A stretch of 64,000 bases of DNA. Origin: DAOUJI01 sp965237875. Its GTDB lineage: Bacteria; Chloroflexota; Dehalococcoidia; Lucifugimonadales; JAGWBF01. Of the stretch, positions 46,601 to 54,208 are shown one piece after another. The notes under the pieces are model-generated. The model searched no databases and was not told the DNA's origin. It saw only the letters and a program-made list of their open reading frames with translations. Positions within the stretch are counted from its first letter, which is position 1. Each line of letters begins with the position of its first letter. The DNA is taken from positions 1,984,001 through 2,048,000 of the forward strand of contig CBDEGP010000002.1 of assembly GCA_965237875.1 (NCBI GenBank). The letters are read 5' to 3'. The translations under genes were made by a program, and so were the position numbers.

Positions 46601-48710
46601 CCGCTTGCTGCCCTTCTGCGTCGGAAGTCTCCCACGCGACCAGGACCGGCATGTCTGTTGGGATGGAGAGATCAACTGTGAACTCTATCGCATCGCCTTC
46701 ATTCGCGGACGCACCGGAGACAATGGACGCCGACAGGGCGCCCGCGTCCAAGATGGTTACGGTGGGAGGGTCATCCGTGGAGAGCAGTGTAAGTTCGCGT
46801 CCGCCGCCCGTGGCCTCGGTCAACAGGATGCCGAGCGTTTCGCCCGGGTCATACAGGTTGTCCATCAGGATGGCAATGGTGACGGCGCCTGAGGATTCTC
46901 CCGCCGGGATGGTCAGCTTGCCGGAAGGGGCGGTGTAGTCGGCAGGTCTCGCCGAGCCGACCACCTCGTATTTGACCGTCACCGGGACAGCGTTCTCGAA
47001 CGGTGTCAGCGTCACAGTGAAGGAAGCGTCGTCGCCCTCGGCCACGTTCTGCGAGTCCGCGGCGACATCCGCCTGTATAGTCTCGTTGTCTTTGAGGCTG
47101 ACTTCTATGGACTGGTGGTCCTCGTCCACTTCCAGGTTGGCTGCACCCTTCAGATCGAACGTGAACTGCTCGTATTCGTCCTCATAGAGCTCGTCGTCCA
47201 GCAGGGTCACTCCCACCGTCTTGCTGAGTACGCCGGGCTGTAATTGCGTCCTCTCGGAGCGCCCGACCGCCTCATAGTCCTCGCCGGCTGTGGCGGAGCC
47301 TTCCGTCACGGTCCATCTCACCGTGGCCATCTTTTCGGAGGCGGTGGTCCCCGAGCCCTGCGCGGGCGTCAACTCGAAACGGAACTCGACCTGTCCTTCC
47401 GCGTCCTCATTGACCTTCGTGGCCTCCCGGTAGACTCCGACCATCATCGTCATGTCGTTGTCGCTGATTTCGGCGGTGGCGGAGGCGTCCAGCAGGCTGA
47501 CATTGTCAGACGGGTTGCTCAGCTCGACCGTGAAGCTCTCCTCGCTCTCGTCGAAGGTGTCATCCACCAGGCTTACGGTAAACACCTTCTCCGTTTCTCC
47601 CGGCGCGAAGGTAAGGGTCTCGCTCCTCGCCTCGAAGTCCTTGCCCAGGCTGGTGGCGGTGACGGCATCGTCTGAGGTCGCAACGCCGTCGACGGTGGAC
47701 ACGTCCACGGACACTGGTTGGGTGGAGGATTTGGACAGAGTGATTGTGAAGCTAACCTCCGTCGCGCCTTCACTGTGCCGCTTGGGGCCGGCGATGGAGA
47801 TGCCAAGGTCGTTGTCCCCGACGTTGACGGTGGCTTCGTTATAGGCTCCTATGGTGTAGCCGGGCCCATCGGCGAGCGCAAGCGTGATGGACCCGTTGTC
47901 CTCGAACTGCTGGTCGTCGTCCGTGGAGAACTCCACGTTGAAGTACAGGTGGGTGGGAGGAATAGTGAGGGTTGCGGTGTTGGATCCGGGGGTGTGTTCA
48001 ACCCGCACCCCGGCATAGTTCTCCAGGGCTTCCTCGATGAAGTCGCCGCTCTCCGTAAGGGTCAGGTTGAGGGTCAGGGGGGAGTCTCCGAAACCGTTCG
48101 GCGTGGATTCCGCGTCGCCCGGCGCCTGCCTCCGGAAGTTGAAGGTGGCGGGTTCTCCTTCCTCCACGTTCCCCTGATTCGTCCATACGGTCACCACCGG
48201 GGGAGTTTCCGGGTCGTCGTCCCTGATGGCGCCGGTGGCGGCGGCGCGCCCAAGCACGGCGCCGGTCGGGTTGCTCAGCGTGACGGTGAAGGTCTCGTCA
48301 GGTTCGTGAACCCCGTCGTCCAGGATCTCGACGGTGATGGTCCTGGAAAGTGTGCCTGCGGGAAATACGAGAGTCCCGCTGCCCGCCGTGAAGTCCGCGC
48401 CGGAGGTCGCCGCGTTGCTCCCTGTGCCGGAGGCGGTGCTCCAGTCAACCCTCAACCCCGATTCGTTGGCGTCCGCCGTGACCGTGAACTCCATGCTGCC
48501 ATCGGCCTCCTGGGCCGTGGCGTCCGAAATGGTCAAGCCGGGATCGTCGTCACTGACGACGGCCACTGTCGCCTCTCCCTGGCCGTCTCCGATTTCGTAG
48601 AAGAAATAAATCCGGTTTTCCGCGGGTGGGAGGATGGTCAGGGTGATCGAACCGTCGCGTTCGTACAGCTCGTCGTCGACGGTCGCGATGGTCACCCTCG
48701 CCGTGGACAC
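37680..48710 (-). CDS. Giant secreted repeat protein, third (C-terminal) segment: Calx-beta, 15 tandem repeats, Ig-like and FN3 domains
   Basis: The main body, 3,676 codons open. The order from the amino end is: several Calx-beta domains with acidic loops (DDE/DDD) to about 44.8 kb; about fifteen near-identical 112-residue units in a row (39.77-44.82 kb; units of the form SLTVEE...GETYTVKLSHQPS...GTDLTLTGLS...TFTTTNW...TVTVKAGEDND); one more Calx-beta; two Ig-like domains (GMTGSTLHYYWVRIDGDG and GMAGASFTYQWIRTDGNE); and a final FN3 domain. No sorting signal ends it. It begins in the wrong frame relative to the segment before (48550-51285): a run of eight G (coding sense) at 48716-48723 is one base too long. 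With seven G the frame runs through (VRGGDAVSTARVTIAT). Confidence 0.85.
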   Translation of the reverse strand: MSTARVTIATVDDELYERDGSITLTILPPAENRIYFFYEIGDGQGEATVAVVSDDDPGLTISDATAQEADGSMEFTVTADANESGLRVDWSTASGTGSNAATSGADFTAGSGTLVFPAGTLSRTITVEILDDGVHEPDETFTVTLSNPTGAVLGRAAATGAIRDDDPETPPVVTVWTNQGNVEEGEPATFNFRRQAPGDAESTPNGFGDSPLTLNLTLTESGDFIEEALENYAGVRVEHTPGSNTATLTIPPTHLYFNVEFSTDDDQQFEDNGSITLALADGPGYTIGAYNEATVNVGDNDLGISIAGPKRHSEGATEVSFTITLSKSSTQPVSVDVSTVDGVATSDDAVTATSLGKDFEARSETLTFAPGETEKVFTVSLVDDTFDESEESFTVELSNPSDNVSLLDASATAEISDNDMTMMVGVYREATKVNEDAEGQVEFRFELTPAQGSGTTASEKMATVRWTVTEGSATAGEDYEAVGRSERTQLQPGVLSKTVGVTLLDDELYEDEYEQFTFDLKGAANLEVDEDHQSIEVSLKDNETIQADVAADSQNVAEGDDASFTVTLTPFENAVPVTVKYEVVGSARPADYTAPSGKLTIPAGESSGAVTIAILMDNLYDPGETLGILLTEATGGGRELTLLSTDDPPTVTILDAGALSASIVSGASANEGDAIEFTVDLSIPTDMPVLVAWETSDAEGQQAADSKGVDYSKASGTLTISAGDTSGTFTVSTVEDNLVEGDETFNVVLKNAMKGADPQTSTAVALGIASAVATIVDDDTAPTSITLTATPESVDEDAGETDLAVTATLDGPTRLVADVAVDLSLKGSVAAQEDGSQPASVTLTIPSGQASGTTTVTMTPANDEIAGDGERVRIVGSARGFDVTQAIVRITDDDDPPTGISLTISPASVTEGAGTTALAVTGTLTGGDRRSVETKIPLFVEGVSMSAEDEDGEATVAATNNVDYTVADVTLTIPAGESTGTAMLEFTATDDILAEGDETAQVSGMSLEFEVTPALLTIEDDDREPDRIELSASPGGVAEHKGQVQIQVTATLAGGGARPADTAVTLSVHDVSAVAGPDYTAGSGSALTIPAGQVSGTASLSLTLVNDDIYEETETVAIRGSNEDPGLSVRGVRISIADDEEKPTEITLVLDRDTVSEGGGSQQLRVTAIVEGDSKRAISTQVSLSFDVPTLGSSVGPSAAEFQTRASTTRFSPRSSTTAFLLLARSSETESSARSPAAATDYSVLGDTLTISAGESEGETVVVLSPIDDSIVEGDESLEIRGFTPGLKVSSVLITITDDETPAVVLSKTSLTVEEEDASGETYTVKLSHEPTETVTVTVSGQAGTDLTLTGLSATNTLTFTTTTWDTAQTVTVKAGEDNDAIDDTVALSHTSSGGEYGGASADLAVTVNDNETVSLVLSKSSLTVEEEDASGETYTVTLSHQPSETVTVTVSGQAGTDLTLTGLSGANTLTFTTTNWSEVQTVTVKAGEDNDAIDDTVALVHTATGGEYGGASADLAVTVNDNETVSLVLSKSSLTVEEEDASGETYTVTLSHQPSETVTVTVSGQAGTDLTLTGLSGANTLTFTTTTWDTEQTVTVKAGEDNDAIDDVVTLVHAASGGEYGGASADLAVTVDDNETVSLVLSKTSLTVEEEDAGGETYTVKLSHQPSETVTVTVSGQSGTDLTLTGLSATNTLTFTTTNWSEAQTVTVKAGDDEDAANDSVTLAHTSSGGEYAGKTADLPVTVDDNETAALVLSETSLTVEEEDTTGETYTVKLSHQPSVDVIVIVSGQAGTDLALTGLSNADTLTFTTGTWDNAQTVTVTAGDDTDAIDDTVALVHTSSGGEYAGKTADLAVTVDDNETVSIVLSKASLTVEEGDAGGETYTVKLSHQPSTDVTVTVSGQAGTDLTLTGLSASNTLTFTTTNWSEAQTVTVKAGDDEDAANDSVTLAHTSSGGEYAGKTADLPVTVDDDETAALVLSETSLTVEEGDAGGETYTVKLSHQPSTDVTVTVSGQAGTDLTLTGLSASNTLTFTTTNWSEAQTVTVKAGDDEDAANDSVTLAHTSSGGEYAGKTADLPVTVDDDETAALVLSETSLTVEEEDAGGETYTVKLSHQPSETVTVTISGHAGTDLTLGGLSGANTLTFTTTNWSEVQTVTVTAGQDEDAANDAVTLVHTGAGGEYAGATADLAVTVDDNETVSLVLSKTSLTVEEGATTGIEYTVKLSHQPSVDVTVTVSGQSGTDLTLTGLSNADTLTFTTETWDNAQTVTVKAGEDNDAIDDTVALVHTAAGGEYAGKAANLPVAVDDNETVSIVLSKTSLTVEEEDASGETYTVKLSHQPSETVTVRVSGQSGTDLTLTGLSATNTLAFTTTTWSEVQTVTVKAGEDNDAIDDTVALVHTAAGGEYAGVSADLAVTVDDNETVSIVLSRTSLTVEEGATTGVEYTVKLSHQPSVDVTVTVSGQAGTDLTLTGLSNADTLTFTTETWDNAQTVTVKAGEDNDAIDDTVALVHTAAGGEYGGASADLAVTVDDNETVSLVLSKSSLTVEEGDASGETYTVKLSHQPSETVTVTVSGQSGTDLTLTGLSATDTLAFTTETWDNAQTVTVKAGEDNDAIDAAVTLVHTSSGGEYAGKTADLPVKVDDNETVSIVLSRTSLTVEEGATTGIEYTVKLSHQPSETVTVTISGHAGTDLTLGGLSNADMLTFTTTTWDDVQTVTVKAGQDTDAIDDAVTLAHAATGGEYGGASADLAVTVDDNETVSLVLSKTSLTVEEGATTGDSYTVKLSHQPSVEVTVTVSGQSGTDLTLTGLSATNTLTFTTGNWGTAQTVTVKAGEDEDAANDSATLAHTSAGGEYAGAAANLPVTVTDDETPEVVLSKTSLTVEEGDTTGDSYTVKLSHQPSETVTVTVSGQSGTDLTLTGLSATDTLAFTTTTWNTAQTVTVTAGDDTDAIDDTVALSHTAAGGEYAGAAADLPVTVDDNETVSVAFGASEYSATEGGEDAVVEVQLGEALAVDVTVPLTTEGDGGATPDDWSGVPDAVTFSAGETSQTFTVVAFDDTVEDDGEMVHLGFGVLPAGLSAGSPATAVVTLMNVEESMNSCGGNDIWCATVGLAEIASGPPSRWGSGSPGWNEVDKEFTYGGITYGVRGLYFVPDVRPSSAAESRFRFTFDAPRPPSEAHTAEWRLHVGSSIRLSFGDATRVGDDSYVWKGAEFLPFRGGMDVTFRIEGIADPAKEYTPVTPNSPATGPLTVSGRTQVGMTLTMDISNISDPDGMTGSTLHYYWVRIDGDGGGDIAGANGPTYTLQWNDEGATIRAKVTFTDDAGDREQVSSAMTARVCAVDGEINPCPTSSEAQSAPIVNTGATGRPAISGTSSVGQTLTADTSGVADVNGMAGASFTYQWIRTDGNEDTDISDAIGSTYAVTDADVGYEIEVRVSFTDDEGYEETVTSPTVYVQTPQPLYGGLKDGPDSHDGSTAFTLEMHFSEEVSLEPAAVRDHVLDVTGGSVTGARRLTPSSEAPNMRWEITITPSGNDAVSIVLSPTTDCTDASAVCTAGDKMLSNRVTLSIAGPPRQPAQQEEEPQSPPPAPSNLQGTANGDGSITLTWDAPDDDSVTGYQILRRRPKEGELTLEVYVSDTGSAATTYTDTGAPAGTLYAYRVKAINEAGAGEQSDYVDVEP
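39769..44820 (-). repeat. Tandem array of about fifteen 336-bp units in the giant gene
   Basis: The start of each unit (for example the CTCGTTGTCGTCCAC stretch) recurs every 336 bp, such as 41113 and 42121, three units apart. The units encode 112-residue Calx-beta-like domains. Two adjacent units (about 42424-42759 and 42760-43095) appear identical over their whole length, evidence of very recent duplication. Unit number is expected to vary. Confidence 0.92.
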
Positions 48711-51285
48711 AGCGTCCCCCCCCTCGCACGTCGGGAAAGCCCGTAAAATACACCGTTTGCGGGCTGACGCCTTGGATAAACTCGCCGTCCTGGGTGGCGA
48801 TCACCTGCACGGTGAGGCCGTTGGTACGGGCGCCCGGTGAGCCTCCGATCCGGGTGAGGGTGAAGGCGACGGACTCGCCCTCGTTGACCGACACCTGGTC
48901 CGTCTCAATCAGCACTCCCTGGGCGCTGTTGTGGACCTCGATGGTCGTTGTCGAGATCTCCCCCACGCGGTACTGGCTCGAGTACCGGCAGTCTCCCGGG
49001 ACCTCCTCGCAGTACCCCGAATGGATGCGGACTAAAGCCTGCCCTCCTCGAGGGCCGACCAACCCGGGGGTCGTTCTCCAGGTAGCGCGGTCTTGCCCCG
49101 CGAATATGGGCCGCGGGTGCGTGCTCTGCGAATCGAACACTCGATCCCCAATCGGTTGGGCATAGCGCAGGAGTTCTCTACGTGTTAAGTTGACCTCCAC
49201 CGTATACGACGTGTCCCCGGTGCGGACCAGGGTGTATGTAGGATAATTGTCCGGATCCTCAATGTGTTCCGATTGTGCGTCGGCAAAGGAAATGGTGGGG
49301 ATGTCATTGTCCCGGACCCAGATGTTTGCGATCGAGGGGAACGGGTAAATCGCGTATAGGCCGCTCAGCAGCAGCCCCGCCTTGATTCGGCTGTTGCCGT
49401 CGTTCAGCTGCTCATCTTCCGTGGCCACCGCGAGGGTTGCGGTCGCGTCTCCCGCCTGGAACGTGGCCTCCATTTCGGTCACGGTGATTTGCAGCAACTT
49501 CTGCGCGTCCGGCGCTACATTCTGCTTGATCTCCGTCACCCGCACCCGGGCAGTCAGATCCACGGACGTGTTTCCCGTCCGGGTCACGATGAAGACCGCG
49601 TCCTCGCCCTCCTCCACGACGCCGGACTGGGCCGAGAGCGAGAGCGAGGCGGTGTTGGCCCGGTCGTCGTCGCTGATGCGGACGTCGGCGCTCGCGGGAT
49701 CGCCGAGCCGGTAGGCGTCGTCATCATCGCCGCTGCCGGGCGCGGTGATGGCCGCGGCAATGGTCGCGTGCGGTTCGGTGAGGGAATCGTCCGAGGTGGA
49801 CACGGTCAGCGTGGCGGTGGCCGAGCCGGCGGCAAAGGCCATCGTTGTCGGGACCGTCCCGGATATGAAATTGGCTTCCACGCCTGTGTTGTCGCTGACC
49901 TGCGCAACGCTCACGTTCACGGTCAAGGGCTGGTCCAGTAGCCCTTCCCTGGTCAGGGTGAATGCCGCGGACTCGCCCTCGGTGCGGCCCTCCTGGTCCG
50001 CCACGATTGTCACCACGGGCAGGTCATCATCCTTCACCATCACCCAGAAGACGTCAAACTCGCTATCGTAATACCTCGGCAGGGCCCGCCAGCTCGGCGG
50101 TATTATGAAGACTCCGTAGGTGAGGTCAGGTCCGTCCAAGTCATTCTCTACCGTGGGGAAACTCCATCGCACGCTGGACTGCCCCGCCGGGATTTCGGTG
50201 GACTCCCATTCGGCTCGGCCGTCTTCAAAGCCGGCCACGAAATAGACCGTCAACGCTTCCGCGGCGCTGCCGGTCCGGGTGAATTCGAAGACCGCCGGCT
50301 CGCCTTCCTCAATCTCGTCCTCTACCCCCGTCACGGAGACAAAGGGCTCGTTGTCCCTAATTGTCCCCACGGCCGTCAGCATGGTCTGGCCATCCTGCAG
50401 CTCGGTGTTCACGGGATTGCTCAGCTCCAGGGAAAAGGCTTCCGTCTCCTCAATCAACCGGTTGTCCAGAACCGGGACGGATATGACTGCGCTCGTTTGC
50501 CTCGGGCCAATGCTCAGTGTGCCGGCAACGTGGGTGTAGTCTTCCCCGGCCTCGGCTGTACCGCCCACCGTGACGTAGTCCACCGTCACCGTCTGCCGGG
50601 ACGGGGGGCTGAGGCTGGAGGAGAGCGAGACATGGAAGTCGATATTCCCCGCGTCCTCGGAAACGGTGGCGTCGGTCACGGCCAGGGTTGGCGACGGGTC
50701 GGTGTCGGTCACCACAAACGTAGCCACGGACCTTTCCGGGTCTACGCGGTAGCCGTCGCCGGGCAGCAAATGGAAGGTCAGGGAACCGTCCGCCTCGTCG
50801 CCGTCACGGCCCTGTAGGGTGAATCTCCAATACGTGCTCTGCCGGTTAGCAGTGAAGGCATATGTGCGTTCTATCCCCAGGAAATGTTCGTACTGGTCGC
50901 TGTAGGAGTTCCCGGTCTCGGTTATGCGCGCCTTGACCGCCAGCGGCCCGGTGGTCTGGCCCACCCGTGTCACCCGGAACTCGCCGGAACGGTCCTCCGG
51001 ATAGGAGTCCTGCACCGGCTCCACGCCCACCAGGGGCAGATCGTTGTCTACGACGGTGACGCTGACGGAGCTGATCCCGTCCTTGAACGTCCAATATTCG
51101 CTCATCTCGTCTTCGGTCATGCCCGGATAGGGGATCATGGTCAGGTCCCATACACGCTCGTCCGGATCGTCGAAGTCGTCGTCCTGCATTCGAGGGCCTA
51201 CCACGATCTCCGATTCGCCGGGGCTGAGTCCGTAGACATGTTGGCTGAGGTTGTCTCGTGGACCATACAGCACGTAGAAGTCCAC
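48550..51285 (-). CDS. Giant secreted repeat protein, second (middle) segment
   Basis: A 911-codon open frame that continues the protein started at 53417. It has Calx-beta repeats (for example VTGVEDEIEEGEPAVFEFTRTGS and ADQEGRTEGESAAFTLTREG). The reading frame from seg1 meets it near 51290: a GC dinucleotide run in the coding sense (CGGCGCGCACC) is two bases too long; removing one GC gives RRTATRDVDFYVLYG, a perfect join. The last 60 codons or so are out of frame (they run ...RCVHGEGDHRDRRRR), because the G8 run at 48716-48723 shifts the frame. I treat this as part of one gene, not a separate one. Confidence 0.8.
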   Translation of the reverse strand: MDFYVLYGPRDNLSQHVYGLSPGESEIVVGPRMQDDDFDDPDERVWDLTMIPYPGMTEDEMSEYWTFKDGISSVSVTVVDNDLPLVGVEPVQDSYPEDRSGEFRVTRVGQTTGPLAVKARITETGNSYSDQYEHFLGIERTYAFTANRQSTYWRFTLQGRDGDEADGSLTFHLLPGDGYRVDPERSVATFVVTDTDPSPTLAVTDATVSEDAGNIDFHVSLSSSLSPPSRQTVTVDYVTVGGTAEAGEDYTHVAGTLSIGPRQTSAVISVPVLDNRLIEETEAFSLELSNPVNTELQDGQTMLTAVGTIRDNEPFVSVTGVEDEIEEGEPAVFEFTRTGSAAEALTVYFVAGFEDGRAEWESTEIPAGQSSVRWSFPTVENDLDGPDLTYGVFIIPPSWRALPRYYDSEFDVFWVMVKDDDLPVVTIVADQEGRTEGESAAFTLTREGLLDQPLTVNVSVAQVSDNTGVEANFISGTVPTTMAFAAGSATATLTVSTSDDSLTEPHATIAAAITAPGSGDDDDAYRLGDPASADVRISDDDRANTASLSLSAQSGVVEEGEDAVFIVTRTGNTSVDLTARVRVTEIKQNVAPDAQKLLQITVTEMEATFQAGDATATLAVATEDEQLNDGNSRIKAGLLLSGLYAIYPFPSIANIWVRDNDIPTISFADAQSEHIEDPDNYPTYTLVRTGDTSYTVEVNLTRRELLRYAQPIGDRVFDSQSTHPRPIFAGQDRATWRTTPGLVGPRGGQALVRIHSGYCEEVPGDCRYSSQYRVGEISTTTIEVHNSAQGVLIETDQVSVNEGESVAFTLTRIGGSPGARTNGLTVQVIATQDGEFIQGVSPQTVYFTGFPDVRGGGRCVHGEGDHRDRRRRAVRTRRFDHPDHPPTRGKPDLFLLRNRRRPGRGDSGRRQ

Positions 51286-53417
51286 GTCCCGGGTGGCGGT
51301 GCGCGCCGGATGGTGAACAGCGCCGTCTCGCCTTCTACTATTCTAGTCGGCTCAGCGGTCAGCTCGAACACCATTGCGACGTCGTTGTCGGTCACCGTGA
51401 CGGATGCGGATGCCTGGCCCTCGTTTGCCTCGGCGATCCTGTAGCTGCCATCCTGGCTGGGCAGCACGGTAGCCGTCAGGGTGTTGTCGGGAATGTCCCG
51501 CCAGTCGTCGGAGGTGGACATCGTCAGGGTGGCCGTGTTCGCCCCGTCCGCAAAGGTCACCGCCACGGCGCCGTCGGGGGTGTTGTTCCAGTGATTGCCC
51601 CGCCGGAAGTGGCCGGGGTCGTCGATGGACACGCTGACGGTCAAGGCGTCGTCCTTCGGCCCCAGACGCGTCAGGGTGAACGACGCCGATTCCCCCTCCT
51701 CTATTATGGCGTGGCCATCCCCCGGCCCCACGATGGACACAGCCCGCGGATTGTCGTCGATTAACGCAACCACCTCATATGGCCCTGTCCACTCCCGATA
51801 ACGCCCCCTGGCGGCGGAACCCAGGTAAGGGACGTATATAGCCGCCTTCAACCAGTCTCCGTCGCCGCCGGGCCTGGGTTCGTCCACGTCGTCGACGGCG
51901 ACGTGGACGAACCCTCCTGCCTCCGTCACGCCTGGAGGGAAGGTGACGGTGACACGTTGGTCACTGGGGTTATAGATGATCCGGCCGCGGGAATCACGTT
52001 CTGCGTACGGGTGATAGAGCTCCCAGTAGCGCACATGGACTGTCAGCTCCTGCTGCAACAGGGATGCGGGGCCGTTTCGCTCCAGGACGAAGGGAACTTC
52101 CTGCCCCTCATGGAATCTCTCGTTGAGAGTGAATTCATCGTCTGCCCCGCGGCCTTCTAATCCGCTCGATACGGATTTGAACCGGACGCCCTGGCGGTCC
52201 CTGTTCCGGACCAGGGCGCTTGCTTCAGTTTCGCCCCGGACGGTGTAGTACTCCGACGCGACGCCCTCGGGGATCGGGCTCACTAGTCCTATCGTCCCTT
52301 GCCACCGGTAGCTCGGCGCGGCGCTATTCCAAGTCTGGTATACGTCATAGACCACGGTGATAGTGGTCTCCCAGCGGTCCTCCTGCGCTGCCATGGAGAC
52401 CGGGTAGTCATGGGGGCGGTCATAGATATCGTTCAAAAGCCTGCGCACCCGTGCGTCCTGGCCGATTCTCAGATAGAACATGTCCTCCAGGGCTTCAGAG
52501 GCATCCCCGTGGCGGGTCACCGTATAGGTGAGGGACTCGCCCTCTTGAATTTCTTCTGGGCTGACGCTGAGAGAGAACTCCGGCGCCGTGTCGTCGTCGG
52601 CGATCTCAACGTCGGCTTGGAATGGATGGCCCACCCAGTAGGTAAGGTCAGAGTCCTCCTGGACGGAGGCCGTAAGTGTCAGGCCGCCCGTGTCCCGGAT
52701 GTTGGGCCTGGTGGGAAAGGAGACCGTGGCGGTGCGCTCACCGGCGGCGAAGGTCACCCTCATGCGGCGGTCCTCCGCGGTCGGCGCCTCGTCCCAGTGG
52801 TTGCCTTGCATGGCGCCGTTCGGGTCTTCCACCTCCACCATAGCGGTCAGTTCCGACGAGACATCACCCCTTCGGTTCAACGTGAACTCAGCGTCCTCGC
52901 CCTCGGCGATGCCGTTTTCGCCGGCGGTTATGAAGACGATATAGTCGCTTTCGGTGGGCTCACGGACATCGACGGTGGCCATATTCGTGCCATGGGCCCC
53001 TATCCGGTAACCCGACGACGGGAGTACCTGTGCCTCCATTGCGCCGATGTTGTTTGGCTTGCCCCTCTCGGCTCTCACCCGCACGTCAACGTGCGAGACG
53101 TTGGGAGGCATGCGGACGAACTGTTCGATTAAGGTCGGATCGTTCCCAAAGCCATCTAACCCACGGGTGTTCCTTGTCTGCAGCCTGACGCTCAGGTCTC
53201 CCGAAAGGTCACCTGAGCGGTTGAGGCGGAAGAGCGCGGTGGCATCCACCGGCGCTCCGGTCTCCCCGGGCCTTGTCACGGCCTCGACGGTGATTGTGGG
53301 CTGGGGCGATTCCTGGGCGTGGACCGGCTCTGCGGGGAAAAGGGACATCACACCGGCCAGAGCCAGGGCGAGCGCGACGGCCAGTAAGAGGGGGGCCGGT
53401 CGAACGAAACGCGTCAC
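51198..53417 (-). CDS. Giant secreted repeat protein, first (N-terminal) segment with signal peptide
   Basis: A 739-codon segment with a signal peptide (basic start, hydrophobic AVALALALAGVMSLF core, likely cleavage after VHAQ near residue 34), then Calx-beta-like repeats (LTAEPTRIVEGETALFTIRRA at its end). I chose the GTG at 53417, because AGGGGG lies eight bases upstream; the open frame extends 33 codons further but with no ribosome site. The final 30 codons (after the shift near 51290) are not real. Joined with the two following segments, the intact protein would be about 5,300 residues. It has no ATPase or secretion partner nearby. Confidence 0.82.
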   Translation of the reverse strand: MTRFVRPAPLLLAVALALALAGVMSLFPAEPVHAQESPQPTITVEAVTRPGETGAPVDATALFRLNRSGDLSGDLSVRLQTRNTRGLDGFGNDPTLIEQFVRMPPNVSHVDVRVRAERGKPNNIGAMEAQVLPSSGYRIGAHGTNMATVDVREPTESDYIVFITAGENGIAEGEDAEFTLNRRGDVSSELTAMVEVEDPNGAMQGNHWDEAPTAEDRRMRVTFAAGERTATVSFPTRPNIRDTGGLTLTASVQEDSDLTYWVGHPFQADVEIADDDTAPEFSLSVSPEEIQEGESLTYTVTRHGDASEALEDMFYLRIGQDARVRRLLNDIYDRPHDYPVSMAAQEDRWETTITVVYDVYQTWNSAAPSYRWQGTIGLVSPIPEGVASEYYTVRGETEASALVRNRDRQGVRFKSVSSGLEGRGADDEFTLNERFHEGQEVPFVLERNGPASLLQQELTVHVRYWELYHPYAERDSRGRIIYNPSDQRVTVTFPPGVTEAGGFVHVAVDDVDEPRPGGDGDWLKAAIYVPYLGSAARGRYREWTGPYEVVALIDDNPRAVSIVGPGDGHAIIEEGESASFTLTRLGPKDDALTVSVSIDDPGHFRRGNHWNNTPDGAVAVTFADGANTATLTMSTSDDWRDIPDNTLTATVLPSQDGSYRIAEANEGQASASVTVTDNDVAMVFELTAEPTRIVEGETALFTIRRAPPPGTWTSTCCMVHETTSANMSTDSAPANRRSW

Positions 53418-53575
53418 GACACGGCCCCCTGAATAGCTTGGGTCAGACAATTGGACTAGCCCCCTCCTGAGCGCCCGCAGACCGAAGCGTGGGCGATAGG
53501 ATGTGGCCCGATGCACATCCTTGTCGCCACGTTTCGCCGTTGTATTGGGTCATACTCGAAAAACTCGATGCATCT

Positions 53576-54073
53576 TTATGAGAGTGAGCGGTCAGAACTG
53601 TGGGCCTGTGCCGTTGCTGCGTAGTTGGCCATGACCTTGGAGGTGGTGGAAATGAAGGCCGCCATCTCCTGCTCGCTGACACCCTCCGAGAGCCTCCCGA
53701 TATAGGCCTGAACCAGGCCGTGAATCTCGAGCGCCAGCTCCTTGCCCTCGTCGGTCAACGCCAGCTTCACCACCCGGCGGTCGTCGGGCGGGCGCCGCCT
53801 GTGCATCAACCGCTTGTCCACCACCTTGGTCACAATGCGGCTTATGCGGGCCATCTTGACGGGCAGCGCCTGCGCCAGCTCCGTCGTGGTCCACTCGTCG
53901 CTTGCCATGAACAATCTGAGGAGCGCAAACTCCATGGGCACGAGATCGTAGGCAGTCATCAGGTCCGCCGTCCCCTTGGCCAACGTGTTTGTCAATTGGG
54001 CGACGCAGGACGCCAAATCGTCGGGGACCGGGTACGCCGGGCCGCTCTGGGAAAATCGCCGGGTCTGAGTCAT
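53576..54073 (-). CDS. MarR-family transcriptional regulator
   Basis: A 165-residue winged-helix regulator. The HTH (TTELAQALPVKMARISRIVTKVVDKRLMHR) precedes the wing with DDRRVVKLALTDEGKELA. MarR proteins bind palindromic DNA as dimers, often released by phenolic ligands. Its gene lies upstream of, and in the same orientation as, the giant protein gene (158 bp gap), and divergent from the histidine kinase gene (135 bp gap), so either could be a target. Confidence 0.92.
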   Translation of the reverse strand: MTQTRRFSQSGPAYPVPDDLASCVAQLTNTLAKGTADLMTAYDLVPMEFALLRLFMASDEWTTTELAQALPVKMARISRIVTKVVDKRLMHRRRPPDDRRVVKLALTDEGKELALEIHGLVQAYIGRLSEGVSEQEMAAFISTTSKVMANYAATAQAHSSDRSLS

Positions 54074-54172
54074 GTTCGATAAGACTTCCCTGTGTATGCT
54101 TTACCGAGGAAAGAGTTTACAACTCGCGTGTGTATCCGCCGTGAACTTCCACCCCTAACCTATGACACTTTT

Positions 54173-54201
54173 GTGTCCTTTTGCGCGTCTCGTGGTATAA
54201 T
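54173..54201 (+). promoter_or_regulatory. Consensus promoter giving a leaderless mRNA
   Basis: TTGTGT at 54173-54178, 17-bp spacer, TATAAT at 54196-54201. Only seven bases separate the TATAAT from the ATG at 54209, so transcription should start at or next to the ATG. No Shine-Dalgarno is present. Confidence 0.7.
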
Positions 54202-54208
54202 CGCCCTC

